64,000 bases of DNA from Streptomyces diastaticus subsp. diastaticus (GCF_011170125.1 NZ_BLLN01000003.1:1622501-1686500); one strand, 5' to 3'; positions 24,805-33,837 are shown, counted from the first letter of the stretch. Numbers and translations: made by a program. The notes: generated by a model from the sequence alone, not told the origin.

Positions 24805-25985
24805 GCGACGCCGACGACCTCCGCGCCCGTACCCGCGCCCTGCTGGCCGGCCACCCGCCCGCCGCCACCTCCCGGGCCGACTTCCTCGCCGCCCGCTTCG
24901 ACGCCGGACTGGCCTGGGTCCACCACCCGGAGGGGCTCGGCGGACTCGGCGCCGCCCGCAGCCTCCAGGCGGTCGTCGACGCCGAACTCACCGCCGCCGG
25001 CGCCCCGGACAACGACCCCCGGCGTATCGGCATCGGTCTCGGCATGGCCGCCCCGACCATCCTCGCCCACGGCACCGAGGAGCAGAAGCGCCGCTTCCTG
25101 CGGCCGCTCTGGCTCGGCGAGGAGGTCTGGTGCCAGCTCTTCAGCGAGCCGGGGGCGGGTTCCGACCTCGCCGCGCTCGCCACCCGGGCCGTCCTCGGCG
25201 ACGACGGCGTGTGGACGGTCACCGGCCAGAAGGTGTGGACCTCCAGCGCCCACCTCGCCCGCTGGGCCATCCTCATCGCCCGCACCGACCCCGCACAGCC
25301 CAAGCACGGGGGCATCACCTACTTCCTCTGCGACATGACCGACCCCGGTGTGGAGGTGCGGCCCCTGCGGCAGATCACCGGCGAGGCCGAGTTCAACGAG
25401 GTCTTCCTGACCGGTGTGCGCATCCCCGACTCCCACCGCCTGGGCGAGGTCGGTGACGGCTGGCAGGTCGCCCGCACCACGCTGATGAACGAACGCGTCT
25501 CCATCGGCGGCAGCACGGGCCCCCGCGAGAGCGGCATGATCGCGCCACTGGCCCGCACCTGGCGCGAACGCCCCGAACTGCGCACCCACGCCCTGCACCA
25601 GCGGCTGATCCCGCTCTGGGTGGAGGCCGAGGTGGCCCGGCTCACCGGCGAACGCCTGCGACAGCAACTCGCCGCGGGCCGGCCCGGCCCCGAGGGCAGC
25701 GGCCTCAAGCTCTCCTTCGCCCGTCTCAACCAGCAGATCAGCGGCCTGGAGGTGGAACTCCTCGGCGAGGAGGGCCTGCTGTACGACGACTGGACCATGC
25801 GCCGCCCGGAGCTGGTCGACTTCACCGGCCGCGGCCCCGGCTACCGCTACCTGCGGTCCAAGGGCAACAGCATCGAGGGCGGTACCAGCGAGGTGCTGCT
25901 CAACATCGTCGCCGAACGCGTCCTCGGGCTGCCGACCGAACCACGCACCGACAAGGACGTCGCCTGGAAGGACCTCGCCCGATGA
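24801..25985 (+). CDS. Acyl-CoA dehydrogenase
   Basis: 394 residues from GTG 24801, overlapping the previous stop. FAD-binding motifs: WCQLFSEPGAGSDLAALATR and TVTGQKVWTSSAHLARWAIL; the C-terminus holds KGNSIEGGTSEVLLNIVAER. The catalytic base is probably Glu in the IEGGTSE region context. It is the first of a pair in which the second is shorter and divergent, an arrangement seen for heteromeric acyl-CoA dehydrogenases acting on bulky (sterol- or CoA-linked) substrates in actinobacteria. Substrate unknown. Confidence 0.9.
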   Translation: MSDADDLRARTRALLAGHPPAATSRADFLAARFDAGLAWVHHPEGLGGLGAARSLQAVVDAELTAAGAPDNDPRRIGIGLGMAAPTILAHGTEEQKRRFLRPLWLGEEVWCQLFSEPGAGSDLAALATRAVLGDDGVWTVTGQKVWTSSAHLARWAILIARTDPAQPKHGGITYFLCDMTDPGVEVRPLRQITGEAEFNEVFLTGVRIPDSHRLGEVGDGWQVARTTLMNERVSIGGSTGPRESGMIAPLARTWRERPELRTHALHQRLIPLWVEAEVARLTGERLRQQLAAGRPGPEGSGLKLSFARLNQQISGLEVELLGEEGLLYDDWTMRRPELVDFTGRGPGYRYLRSKGNSIEGGTSEVLLNIVAERVLGLPTEPRTDKDVAWKDLAR

Positions 25986-27103
25986 GCGCCACCCCCCGCC
26001 TGCTCGCCACCGAGACCGAGGACGACCTGCGGGCCGCGGTCCGTTCCCTGCTCACCGCCGGCCGCGTCCCCGGCCGCGTGCTCTCCCGCGCAGAGAGCGG
26101 GACTCCGTACGACCGGGAGCTGTGGAAGACCCTCACCGCCTCCATGGGCCTGGCCGGACTGCTGGTCCCGGAGGCCGACGGCGGCCAGGGCGCGAGCCAC
26201 CGGGAGGCGGCCGTCGTGGTGGAGGAGCTGGGCCGCGCGGTCGCCCCCGTGCCCTACCTGACCGGCGCCGTGGTCACCCCGGCCGCCCTGCTCGCCCTCC
26301 CGGACCGCTCGGCGGAGGCGTCGGCGCTGCTCACCGAGGTGGCCGCGGGCACCACCGTCGCCGTCCTGGCCCTCCCGCTCACCACGGCCTCCGGCGACCC
26401 GCTGCCCGAGGTCACCAGCGCCGACGGCGCCCTGCACGGCTCCGTCCGCTCCGTCGCCGACGCCGCCGGGGCCGACGTGCTGCTGGTCGCCGCCGACTGC
26501 GGCCTGTACGCCGTCCCGGCCGGCGCACCGGGCGTCACGGTCACTCCGCTCACCGCCCTCGACCTGACCCGCCCGCTCGCCGCCGTCCACCTCGACGGTG
26601 TCCGGGGCACGCTGCTCGCCCCGGCCGCCGACGCCCTCGCCGCCGTCCGCGCGGGGCTGCTCGCCGGGGCGGGACTGCTGGCGAGCGAACAACTCGGCCT
26701 CGCCGAGTGGTGCCTGACCGAGACCGTCCGCCACCTGAAGGACCGCCACCAGTTCAACCGGCCGCTCGGCTCCTTCCAGGCGCTCAAGCACCGCCTCGCC
26801 CAGCTCTGGCTGGACGTCGCGGGCGTGCGCCCCGCCGCGACGGCGGCCGCCGACCGCCTCGCCACCGGCGAGGGCGGCCCCGCCGAGGCCGAACTCGCCG
26901 TCGCCGTCGCCCAGGTGTACGCCTCGCCGGTCGCCGTCCGGGCCGCCGAGGAGGCGCTGCAACTCCACGGCGGGATCGGTATGACCTGGGAGCACCCGGT
27001 CCACCTCTACCTCAAGCGGGCCAAGGGCGACACGGTCGCGTACGGCGGCGCCGGCCGCCACGGCGAGGTCGTCGCCCGCCTCGCGGAGCTGCCCGCCCCC
27101 TGA
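25982..27103 (+). CDS. Acyl-CoA dehydrogenase, second subunit-like
   Basis: 373 residues, ATG 25982 coupled by ATGA. It has acyl-CoA dehydrogenase helices (LTASMGLAGLLVPEADGGQG; CLTETVRHLKDRHQFNRPLG; EEALQLHGGIGMTWEHPVHL) but its middle beta-domain is short and lacks a clear FAD-binding S-E-P-x-A-G-S-D motif. This suggests it pairs with the preceding full-length enzyme as an alpha2beta2 complex, as the FadE pairs do. The operon ends here, before a nickel-type transporter with its own promoter. Confidence 0.85.
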   Translation: MSATPRLLATETEDDLRAAVRSLLTAGRVPGRVLSRAESGTPYDRELWKTLTASMGLAGLLVPEADGGQGASHREAAVVVEELGRAVAPVPYLTGAVVTPAALLALPDRSAEASALLTEVAAGTTVAVLALPLTTASGDPLPEVTSADGALHGSVRSVADAAGADVLLVAADCGLYAVPAGAPGVTVTPLTALDLTRPLAAVHLDGVRGTLLAPAADALAAVRAGLLAGAGLLASEQLGLAEWCLTETVRHLKDRHQFNRPLGSFQALKHRLAQLWLDVAGVRPAATAAADRLATGEGGPAEAELAVAVAQVYASPVAVRAAEEALQLHGGIGMTWEHPVHLYLKRAKGDTVAYGGAGRHGEVVARLAELPAP

Positions 27104-27191
27104 CCGTACGCACGCCATGTCTGCCGGAAAGTCACCCGGTCCGCCGAAATCCCCAGGTGGGCCGGGTGTTTCGGGGTTGGTGCCGCTGATG

Positions 27192-27213
27192 CATAATTGC
27201 GAACCAGGCGCAA
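27192..27213 (+). promoter_or_regulatory. Promoter -10 with Nur-like box
   Basis: CATAAT (27192-27197) is a good -10. Immediately downstream TTGCGA-N5-GCGCAA (27197-27213, inside an ATTGCG-N7-CGCAAT inverted repeat) resembles the Streptomyces nickel-regulator Nur box TTGCAA-N5-TTGCAA as I recall it, matching 9 of 12 positions. It overlaps the start region, so binding would repress. Confidence 0.6.
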
Positions 27214-27259
27214 TAACAAAGGATCTTCAAATGGATCCACGACCTGGGGTGGAATGCGT

Positions 27260-28867
27260 ATGACGAGCAGGACCGACCGCCGGCCCGTACGTCTGGCCGG
27301 AACCCTCGCGGCGACCGCGGCCCTCACCGTCGTCACCGCCTCCTGCTCCGCCCCCGGCGGCGGCACCGAGTCCAAGGGCCCGGCGGCCGGCACCGCCGTC
27401 GTCGGCATCGCCTACGAACCGGACAGCCTCAGCCCGTTGCTGGGGTACGGCAAGGACGGCAACTCCAAGATCTTCGACGGGCTCCTCACCCACGACGAGA
27501 AGCTCGACCTCAAGCCCGCACTCGCCACCGCCCTCCCCGAGATCTCCGAGGACGGCCGCACCTACACCTTCCAGCTCCGCGAGGGCGTCACCTTCACCGA
27601 CGGCAAGCCCTTCACCGCCCGCGACGTGGTCTTCACCTACGAGACGATCCTCGACCCGAACACCAACAACGCCAGCCGCACCGAACTCGACGCCCTCGAC
27701 CGCGTCGAGGCCGAGGGTGACCACACCGTCGTCTTCCACCTGAAGTACCCCTACGCGCCCTTCGCCGAGCGCACCGTGCTGCCCATCGCCCCGGCCCACA
27801 TAGCCGGCGAACAGGACGTCAACTCCGGTGACTTCACGACCAAGCCGGTCGGCACGGGCCCTTACGAGCTGGTCAGCTGGTCCAAGGGGGAGAAGCTCAC
27901 CTTCAAGGCCAACCCCGACTACTGGGGCGGCGCGCCGAAGATCAAGAACTTCACCATGGCCATCATCAAGGACGACGACGTGCGCGCCACCCGGCTGCGC
28001 TCCGGCGACCTCGACGGCGCCATCCTCCCGCCCAACCTCGCCAGGGCCTTCAAGGGGGAGGGCGACGAGACCTACGCCGCCAAGAGCTTCGACTACCGCG
28101 TCGTCACGCTGCCCACCGGCGACAAGGTCACCGGCGACACCGACATCCGCCGTGCCCTCGACCTCGCCGTCGACCGTGAGGCGATGGTCGACTCCATCCT
28201 CGACGGCGCCGGCAAGCCCGCCTACGGGCCCGTCCCCACCGACAGCCCCTGGTTCACCCAGGGCACCGAACGCGCCCACGACCTCGACGCCGCCGCCGGC
28301 ATCCTGGACAAGGCCGGCTGGAAGAAGGGCAAGGACGGCGTCCGTGCCAAGGACGGCGTCCGCGCCGCCTTCCCGCTCTGGTACCTCTCCGGCGACAAGC
28401 TCCGCCAGGACCACGCCCTCGCCTACGCCTCCGACGCCAAGAAGCTCGGCGTCGAAATCGAGGTCCAGGCCGGCACCTGGGAGGTCATCCAGCCACGGAT
28501 GTCCAAGGACGCCGTCCTCGCCGGCGGCGGCTCCCCGGCCGACCCCGACTTCGACCAGTACACGCTGCTGAAGTCCTCCCTGGCCGGGGACGGCTTCAAC
28601 AACATGGCGCACTACGACAATCCGGCCGTCGACAAGGCCCTGGAGAAGGGCCGCCGCAGCGGTGACCACGCCGAGCGCCAGGCAGCCTACGACACCGTCC
28701 AGCGCGAGCTGGTGAAGAACCCCGGCTACACCTTCCTCACCCACATCGACCACGTCTACGTCGTCGACGACCGCTTCGGGCCCCTCACCACCCAGGTCGA
28801 ACCGCACGACCACGGTCTCGCCTCCGGGCCCTGGTGGAACATCGAGGACTGGAAGCCCGCCACGTGA
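27260..28867 (+). CDS. nikA: Nickel/peptide-type ABC transporter substrate-binding lipoprotein
   Basis: About 535 residues. I choose ATG 27260 because GGGGTGGA lies 6 nt upstream; ATG 27254 is also in frame. Signal peptide with lipobox VVTASC. The family-5 solute-binding fold shows FDGLLTHDEKLDLKPALATA, PVGTGPYELVSWSKGEKLTF, NPDYWGG and DIRRALDLAVDREAMVDSIL. DppA/OppA/NikA members cannot be separated by eye, but a Nur-like box upstream and the complete A-B-C-D-E order favour nickel uptake. The protein would be anchored outside the membrane. Confidence 0.8.
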   Translation: MTSRTDRRPVRLAGTLAATAALTVVTASCSAPGGGTESKGPAAGTAVVGIAYEPDSLSPLLGYGKDGNSKIFDGLLTHDEKLDLKPALATALPEISEDGRTYTFQLREGVTFTDGKPFTARDVVFTYETILDPNTNNASRTELDALDRVEAEGDHTVVFHLKYPYAPFAERTVLPIAPAHIAGEQDVNSGDFTTKPVGTGPYELVSWSKGEKLTFKANPDYWGGAPKIKNFTMAIIKDDDVRATRLRSGDLDGAILPPNLARAFKGEGDETYAAKSFDYRVVTLPTGDKVTGDTDIRRALDLAVDREAMVDSILDGAGKPAYGPVPTDSPWFTQGTERAHDLDAAAGILDKAGWKKGKDGVRAKDGVRAAFPLWYLSGDKLRQDHALAYASDAKKLGVEIEVQAGTWEVIQPRMSKDAVLAGGGSPADPDFDQYTLLKSSLAGDGFNNMAHYDNPAVDKALEKGRRSGDHAERQAAYDTVQRELVKNPGYTFLTHIDHVYVVDDRFGPLTTQVEPHDHGLASGPWWNIEDWKPAT

Positions 28868-29865
28868 GCAAGGCCCGCCCCGGCCTGCCCTGGACACCCA
28901 TGGCGCGCATGACGGGGCGGCGGCTGCTGTTCGCCGTCCCCGTCCTGCTGGCCGTCACCTTCGCCGTCTTCGCCGTCGCCGACGCCTCCCCCTTCGACCC
29001 CGTCAAGGCGTACGCAGGAACCGCCGGACTCACCGCCTCGCAGGAGAACCTCGACCAGCTCCGCGCCAACCTCGGCGTCGACCAGCCGCTCGCCGTCCGC
29101 TGGTGGGAGCGGATCACCGGGGCGCTCACCGGCGACCTCGGGCACTCCGCCGTGATGCGCCAGCCGGTCGCCGACGTCATCGCCGAACGCATCGGCTGGT
29201 CCGTGCTGCTCGCCGCGCTCGCCTTCGCGGCCGCCGTCCTCGCCGGCACCGCCCTCGGCGTCCTCGCCGCCCGCCGCCGCGGCTCCCTCCTCGACCGGGC
29301 CGTCACGTCACTCGCGTACACCCTGGAGGCCGCCCCGATCTTCTGGCTCGGCCTGCTCGCCGTCTGGTTCTTCGCCCTCCAGCTCGGCTGGCTCCCGGCC
29401 GGTGGCCTCACCGACACCGGCAGCAGCACCGTCACCGCCGGCCAGCTCACCACCCACCTGATCCTCCCCGCCGGCGTCCTCGCCGCCTCCCAACTCCCGT
29501 GGTTCGCCCTCTACGTCCGCCAGGGGGTCGGCGACGCCCTCGACGAGGACCCCGTCCGCGGCGCCCGCGCCCGGGGCCTGTCCGAACGCACGGTCCTGCT
29601 CGGCCACGCGCTCCGCTCCGGCCTGCTCCCCGTCCTCACCCTCATCGGCTCGCGGGTCCCCGAACTCATCACCGGCGCCCTGCTGGTGGAGACCGTCTTC
29701 AGCTGGCCCGGCATCGCCGCCGCCACCGTGCAGGCCGCCACCGCCGTCGACTTCCCGCTGCTCGCCGCCACCACCGTCCTCGCCACCGCCGCCGTCCTGC
29801 TCGGCAACCTCTTCGCCGACCTGCTGTACGGACTCGCCGACCCGAGAGTGGGCTTCGATGGCTGA
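28864..29865 (+). CDS. nikB: Nickel/peptide-type ABC permease 1
   Basis: 333 residues from GTG 28864, GTGA overlap with the binding protein. DppB/NikB topology: an N-terminal helix (LLFAVPVLLAVTFAVFAVAD), a long periplasmic loop with LRANLGVDQPLAVRWWERIT and GDLGHSAVMRQPVADVIAER, then five helices. The ATPase-contact EAA loop is RGARARGLSERTVLLGHALR, followed by PELITGALLVETVFSWPGIA. It pairs with permease 2 to form the membrane pore of the importer. Confidence 0.88.
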   Translation: MSKARPGLPWTPMARMTGRRLLFAVPVLLAVTFAVFAVADASPFDPVKAYAGTAGLTASQENLDQLRANLGVDQPLAVRWWERITGALTGDLGHSAVMRQPVADVIAERIGWSVLLAALAFAAAVLAGTALGVLAARRRGSLLDRAVTSLAYTLEAAPIFWLGLLAVWFFALQLGWLPAGGLTDTGSSTVTAGQLTTHLILPAGVLAASQLPWFALYVRQGVGDALDEDPVRGARARGLSERTVLLGHALRSGLLPVLTLIGSRVPELITGALLVETVFSWPGIAAATVQAATAVDFPLLAATTVLATAAVLLGNLFADLLYGLADPRVGFDG

Positions 29866-30727
29866 CCTCGCCCTGCCGGCCGCCCCGGGCCGCGGCGCCC
29901 GCACCGCCCGCGCCTGGAAACTGCGGATCAGCGCCACCCTCGTCGCGGGCTTCGTCCTCGCCGTGCTGCTCGTCCCGCCCCTCGTCGGACTCGACGAACA
30001 GGCCGTCGACCTCGGCGCGAAACTCCTGCCGCCCTCCCTCGACCACCCCTTCGGCACCGACGACGTCGGCCGCGACCTGCTCCTGCGCTGTGTCTACGGC
30101 CTGAGGGTCTCCCTGCTCGTCGGCGTCGTCGCGGCCCTCGTGGCCACCGTCCTCGGCACCGCCGTCGGCGCGGCCGCCGGAGCCCTCGGCGGCTGGACCG
30201 ACCGGCTCGTCATGCGTTGCGTCGACGCCTTCTCCTCCGTCCCCCACCTGCTCCTCGGTATCTTCATCGTCGCCCTCTTCCGCCCCGGGGTCTGGCCCGT
30301 CGTCGTCTCCGTCGGCCTGACCCACTGGGTCTCCACCGCCCGCATCGTCCGTGCCGAGATCCTCTCGCTGCGCGCCCGCCCCTACATCGACGCCGCCGTC
30401 TCCGGCGGCGCCTCCCGCCTCAGACTCGCCCGCCGCCACCTGATCCCCGGTGTCCTCCCGCAGGCCGGACTCGCCGCCGTCCTGATGGTCCCGCACGCCA
30501 TCTGGCACGAATCGGCCCTCTCCTTCCTCGGCCTCGGCCTGCCCACCCACCAGGCGAGCCTCGGCACCCTCGTGCAGAGCGCCCGCGGCACCCTGCTCGC
30601 CGGGGACTGGTGGCCCACGCTCTTCCCGGGCCTGTTCATCATCGTGCCGACCCTCGCCATCGCCGGGCTCGCCGGAGCCTGGCGCGAACGGCTCAACCCC
30701 CGGCGCCGATCGGAGCTGATGCTGTGA
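29858..30727 (+). CDS. nikC: Nickel/peptide-type ABC permease 2
   Basis: 289 residues, ATG 29858, overlapping permease 1 by 8 nt. DppC/NikC features: N-terminal helix, then HPFGTDDVGRDLLLRCVYGL, four to five more helices and the EAA loop DAAVSGGASRLRLARRHLIP. The LGLGLPTHQASLGTLVQSAR motif and WWPTLFPGLFIIVPTLAIAG end the protein. It completes the channel with permease 1 and is coupled to the ATPase genes downstream. Confidence 0.88.
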   Translation: MADLALPAAPGRGARTARAWKLRISATLVAGFVLAVLLVPPLVGLDEQAVDLGAKLLPPSLDHPFGTDDVGRDLLLRCVYGLRVSLLVGVVAALVATVLGTAVGAAAGALGGWTDRLVMRCVDAFSSVPHLLLGIFIVALFRPGVWPVVVSVGLTHWVSTARIVRAEILSLRARPYIDAAVSGGASRLRLARRHLIPGVLPQAGLAAVLMVPHAIWHESALSFLGLGLPTHQASLGTLVQSARGTLLAGDWWPTLFPGLFIIVPTLAIAGLAGAWRERLNPRRRSELML

Positions 30728-31725
30728 CCGTCCTGTCCGTACGCGGCCTCACCGTGCGGTTCCGGATGCGCGAGAGCGCCCCCGTCCGCGCCGTCACCGA
30801 CGTCTCCTTCGACCTCGCGGCGGGGGAGTGCCTCGCCCTCGTCGGCGAGAGCGGCTGCGGCAAGTCCGTCCTCGCCTCCGCCCTGCTCGGCCTGCTCCCC
30901 GGCAACGCCGAGACCGCCGGCTCCGCCCTGCTGGCCGGAGCCGGCGACGAGGCCGCCACCGACCTGATCGCCGCCGACGAGGCGACCCTCGCCCGCGCCG
31001 TCCGAGGCCGCCGCGCCGGCCTCGTCCCGCAGAGCCCCGCCGCCCACCTCACCCCGGTCCGCACCGTCCGCGCCCACCTCACCGAGACCGTCCGCCGCCT
31101 CACCGGCACCCGCGGCCGCGACGCGCTGCGCACCGCCACCGAGTCCGCCGCCGCCCGGGTCTCCTTCCCCGCCGGCCACCTCGACCGGCACCCCCACGAA
31201 CTCTCCGGCGGCCTCGCCCAGCGCGCCGCCACCGCCCTCGCCCTCGTCGGCGACGCGCCGCTGCTCCTCGCCGACGAACCCACCACGGGCCTCGACCGCG
31301 ACCTCGTCGAGCGCACCGTCGACGAACTCCGCCGCCACACCGGCTCCACCCGCGCCCTGCTGATGATCACCCACGACCTGGCGGCCGCCGCCCGCATCGC
31401 CGACCGCGTCGCCGTCATGTACGCCGGGCGCCTCGTCGAGATCGCCGGCGCCGACGCCTTCTTCGGCGCCCCCGGCCCCCGCCACCCCTACGCCCGCGGC
31501 CTCCTCGACGCCCTCCCCGAACGGGCCTTCCGCCCCGTCCCCGGCCGGCCGCCCGAACTCGCCGCCCTCCCCGAGGGCTGCGCCTTCGCCGCCCGTTGCG
31601 CCCGCGCCGACGCCGCCTGCGCGGCACAGCCGCCCCTCGCCGACGGACTCGCCTGCCACCACCCGGACGCGGCGCCCGCCGACGCCACCCGACCGCCCCA
31701 GGCCGTGGAGGCTCCCGGTGCTTGA
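30724..31725 (+). CDS. nikD: Nickel/peptide-type ABC ATPase 1 with oligopeptide C-terminal region
   Basis: 333 residues from GTG 30724, coupled to permease 2. Walker A GESGCGKSVL, signature ELSGGLAQRAATALAL, Walker B LLLADEPTTGLD, switch His in MITHDLAAAA. The C-terminal oligo_HPY region has the typical cysteine cluster CAFAARCARADAACAAQP. The signature reads LSGGLAQR rather than LSGGQRQR, a minor variation. It energises transport together with ATPase 2. Confidence 0.87.
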   Translation: MTVLSVRGLTVRFRMRESAPVRAVTDVSFDLAAGECLALVGESGCGKSVLASALLGLLPGNAETAGSALLAGAGDEAATDLIAADEATLARAVRGRRAGLVPQSPAAHLTPVRTVRAHLTETVRRLTGTRGRDALRTATESAAARVSFPAGHLDRHPHELSGGLAQRAATALALVGDAPLLLADEPTTGLDRDLVERTVDELRRHTGSTRALLMITHDLAAAARIADRVAVMYAGRLVEIAGADAFFGAPGPRHPYARGLLDALPERAFRPVPGRPPELAALPEGCAFAARCARADAACAAQPPLADGLACHHPDAAPADATRPPQAVEAPGA

Positions 31726-32425
31726 ACTCCTCGCCGTCACCGCCGGGTACGACCGCCGCGCCCCTGTCGTCCGTGACGCCACGCTCACGCTCTCGCCCGG
31801 TGAGTCCATCGGTCTCCTCGGCCCGAGCGGCTGCGGCAAGTCCACCCTCGCCCGCGTCGCCGCCCTGCTCCACCGGCCCGACGCGGGCCGCGTCGTCATC
31901 GACGGCGAGCCCGCACGGGGATACCGGCACCGAGCCCCCCGCGAGCAACGCACCGCCTTCGGCGTCGTCTTCCAACAGCCCCGGCAGTCGGCCGACCCAC
32001 GACTGCGCCTCGCCGACCTCATCGCCGAACCCCTGCGCGCCACCGGCCGTGCCGAAGGCGCCGCCGGCCGCGCCGCCGAGGCCGCCGAGACGGTCGGACT
32101 CGGCACCGACCTGCTCGGCCGACGCCCGCACGAGGTCAGTGACGGCCAGCTCCAACGCGCTTGCCTCGCCCGCGCGTTGATTCTCCGGCCGCGCTACCTC
32201 GTCTGCGACGAGATGACCGCCATGCTGGACGCCTCCACCACCGCCGCCCTGGTCGGGGTCGTCGAGGCGTACCGCCGGGAGACCGGCGCCGGACTGCTCG
32301 CCGTCGGGCACGACCGGGTGTTGCTCGACCGCTGGTGCGACCGCACCACCGACTGGTCCGAACTCGGCGCCCACGACGCCGATGTGACCGGCGCCGGACT
32401 TCAGAAGGCCGGTGACCGACGGTGA
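31718..32425 (+). CDS. nikE: Nickel/peptide-type ABC ATPase 2
   Basis: 235 residues, GTG 31718, overlapping by 8 nt. Walker A GPSGCGKSTLARVA, Q-loop VVFQQPRQSADPRLRLADLI, signature EVSDGQLQRACLARAL, Walker B YLVCDEMTAMLD, switch His in VGHDRVLLD. The signature (VSDGQ) and Walker B (E followed by MTAML instead of P-T-S-x-L) match the short NikE-type partner found with NikD. It lacks the C-terminal oligo_HPY domain. It closes the five-gene operon. Confidence 0.86.
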   Translation: MLELLAVTAGYDRRAPVVRDATLTLSPGESIGLLGPSGCGKSTLARVAALLHRPDAGRVVIDGEPARGYRHRAPREQRTAFGVVFQQPRQSADPRLRLADLIAEPLRATGRAEGAAGRAAEAAETVGLGTDLLGRRPHEVSDGQLQRACLARALILRPRYLVCDEMTAMLDASTTAALVGVVEAYRRETGAGLLAVGHDRVLLDRWCDRTTDWSELGAHDADVTGAGLQKAGDRR

Positions 32426-32551
32426 GCTGAGCCGTCACGCATCGTCAGTCACCCGGACGGCGGCCATGCCGTTGACCCGCCCGCCGCTCACCGCGCGCCA
32501 CACTGGCCGCCGACAGCCACGGAGTCGGGCGTGGCGGTGAGGAGGCTTCCG

Positions 32552-32746
32552 ATGGCTATTTCCGTTTCCGTGGCACTGCTGTTGCTGATCCTGGCGGTGA
32601 TCTTCATCCGCAACGGCGGGCTGAAGCTCTCACACGCCACCATCTGCGTCCTCCTCGGCTTCCTGCTCGCCAGCACCTCCGCCGCCCCCACCATCCATCA
32701 CACGCTCGTCTCCACGGCCGACATCATCAACGGTGTGGGCAAGTAG
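32552..32746 (+). CDS. Small conserved membrane protein (64 aa)
   Basis: ATG 32552 with GAGGAGG 6-7 nt upstream. Two hydrophobic helices: MAISVSVALLLLILAVIFI and a second from ICVLLGFLLAS, separated by RNGGLKLSHAT. I have seen this pattern as an unnamed small protein in many streptomycetes, some linked to mobile elements, but no function can be assigned. GC content at third positions fits the genome. Confidence 0.7.
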   Translation: MAISVSVALLLLILAVIFIRNGGLKLSHATICVLLGFLLASTSAAPTIHHTLVSTADIINGVGK

Positions 32747-32803
32747 CCCGATCGGCCCGGCCCTGCCGCCGAACCCGGCGTGGAGGCCGGAGGCGGAGGC
32801 CGG

Positions 32804-33234
32804 TCAGCCGGAGTCGTGATCCGCGAGACGGCCGGCGCGAGGTGCCAGCTCCTCGGCCACCCACTCCAGAACCCCGTGAGCCGGTCCGGCCCCGGGCCGC
32901 CCCGGGTGATCCGGAAGCAGTGGCGGCGGCCGTGGAACACCGCCTGGGCGGCGTGTACCCGGGCCCGTCGCCGGACGCGGTCCCGGTCGAGCCCGGCGGC
33001 CTCCGCGAAGACGGCCAGGGTGCGGTGGACCTCGGCGAGCGGGCCGACGGACGTGAGCAACGCGCACCGGGGCCACCACCCCGACCCCGCCGTGCAGCAC
33101 CTCGCCGACGGGCACGCACGCCCAGCGCTCCAGCAGCTCCGTCCCGTTCCCGGGCAGCTCGGAGAGCCAGGCGGCTCCGGCGTTTTCTCCCGTTCGACGA
33201 AGGTCCGCGCGAACGCGGGCGGAACGGTGACCAT
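32804..33234 (-). pseudogene. Aminoglycoside phosphotransferase family, internally deleted
   Basis: From ATG 33234 the frame reads MVTVPPAFARTFVEREK, the N-terminus of the APH(6)-like family. After a one-base loss near 33183 a second frame gives AGAAWLSELPGNGTELLERW and GEVLHGGVGVVAPVR. The sequence then jumps, near 33050, to C-terminal-type residues in another frame: VHRTLAVFAEAAGLDRDRVR, AQAVFHGRRHCFRI. A further shift leads to LEWVAEELAPRAG and a stop at 32804. The remnant is 431 bp against about 900 for an intact gene; the central part with the catalytic H-G-D and D-P/F-G motifs is missing. It cannot be functional. Confidence 0.75.
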
Positions 33235-33336
33235 GCGGACACCGTGGACGGCCGGCGGCCCCGCATCCGGTGAACGGCTCCTGGAACGCGCCCGTTTCGT
33301 GTCCCCGCGCCCTTCGTGGCGGGCGCCGGGCGGCGG

Positions 33337-33837
33337 TCAGCCCAGAAGTCCGGTCGCGCCGTCCGTGAGCTCCCGGAGGATGTCCGCGTGCCCGGCGTGC
33401 CGTGCGGTCTCCTCGATCATGTGCACCAGGATCCAGCGCAGCGACACCTGCCCGAACTGCCGCTGCGGCACCACGTGGTCGAGGGCGAACCGCGCCGCGC
33501 TCGCCCGCGACCGGGCACAGGCCGCCTCGTAGGCCGTGAGCAGGTCGCCGACCGTCTCGTCGGCGCCCAGGACGAACGAGGTCCCGGGATCGGGTGGGGG
33601 CGAGGGCCGCTGTTCCAGGACGCGTACGAACCAGTTGTGCTCGACCATCGTCAGGTGTTTCACCAGCCCGGCCACGGTCGTCGCCGAGGAGACGTGCCGC
33701 TGTCGCGCCTGTTCTTCCGTCAGCCCGGTGGCCTTCCGCCGCACGATGCCGCGTTGACAGTCCAGGAACGTCTCCAGCACCTCGCGTTCGCCGCCCGCCA
33801 CGGAACCCAAGACGGCCAGCACATCGGCATCGGTCAT
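33337..33837 (-). CDS. DinB family protein (DUF664)
   Basis: 166 residues, ATG 33837. The DinB four-helix bundle has a putative metal-binding His triad spread over VKHLTMVEHNWFVRVL and ILVHMIEETARHAGHADILR. Such proteins are related to mycothiol- or bacillithiol-dependent transferases, and the actinobacterial DUF664 members may use mycothiol. The specific reaction is unknown. Flanked by the phosphotransferase relic and an SRPBCC gene on the same strand; the gaps of 57 bp and 102 bp allow but do not prove cotranscription. Confidence 0.85.
   Translation of the reverse strand: MTDADVLAVLGSVAGGEREVLETFLDCQRGIVRRKATGLTEEQARQRHVSSATTVAGLVKHLTMVEHNWFVRVLEQRPSPPPDPGTSFVLGADETVGDLLTAYEAACARSRASAARFALDHVVPQRQFGQVSLRWILVHMIEETARHAGHADILRELTDGATGLLG

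Noticed and set aside
27254..28867. Naming the family-5 binding protein a dipeptide or oligopeptide transporter outright
   Set aside because: Protein sequence cannot separate Dpp/Opp from Nik, and the Nur-like box points to nickel; the nik names are therefore given with reduced confidence.
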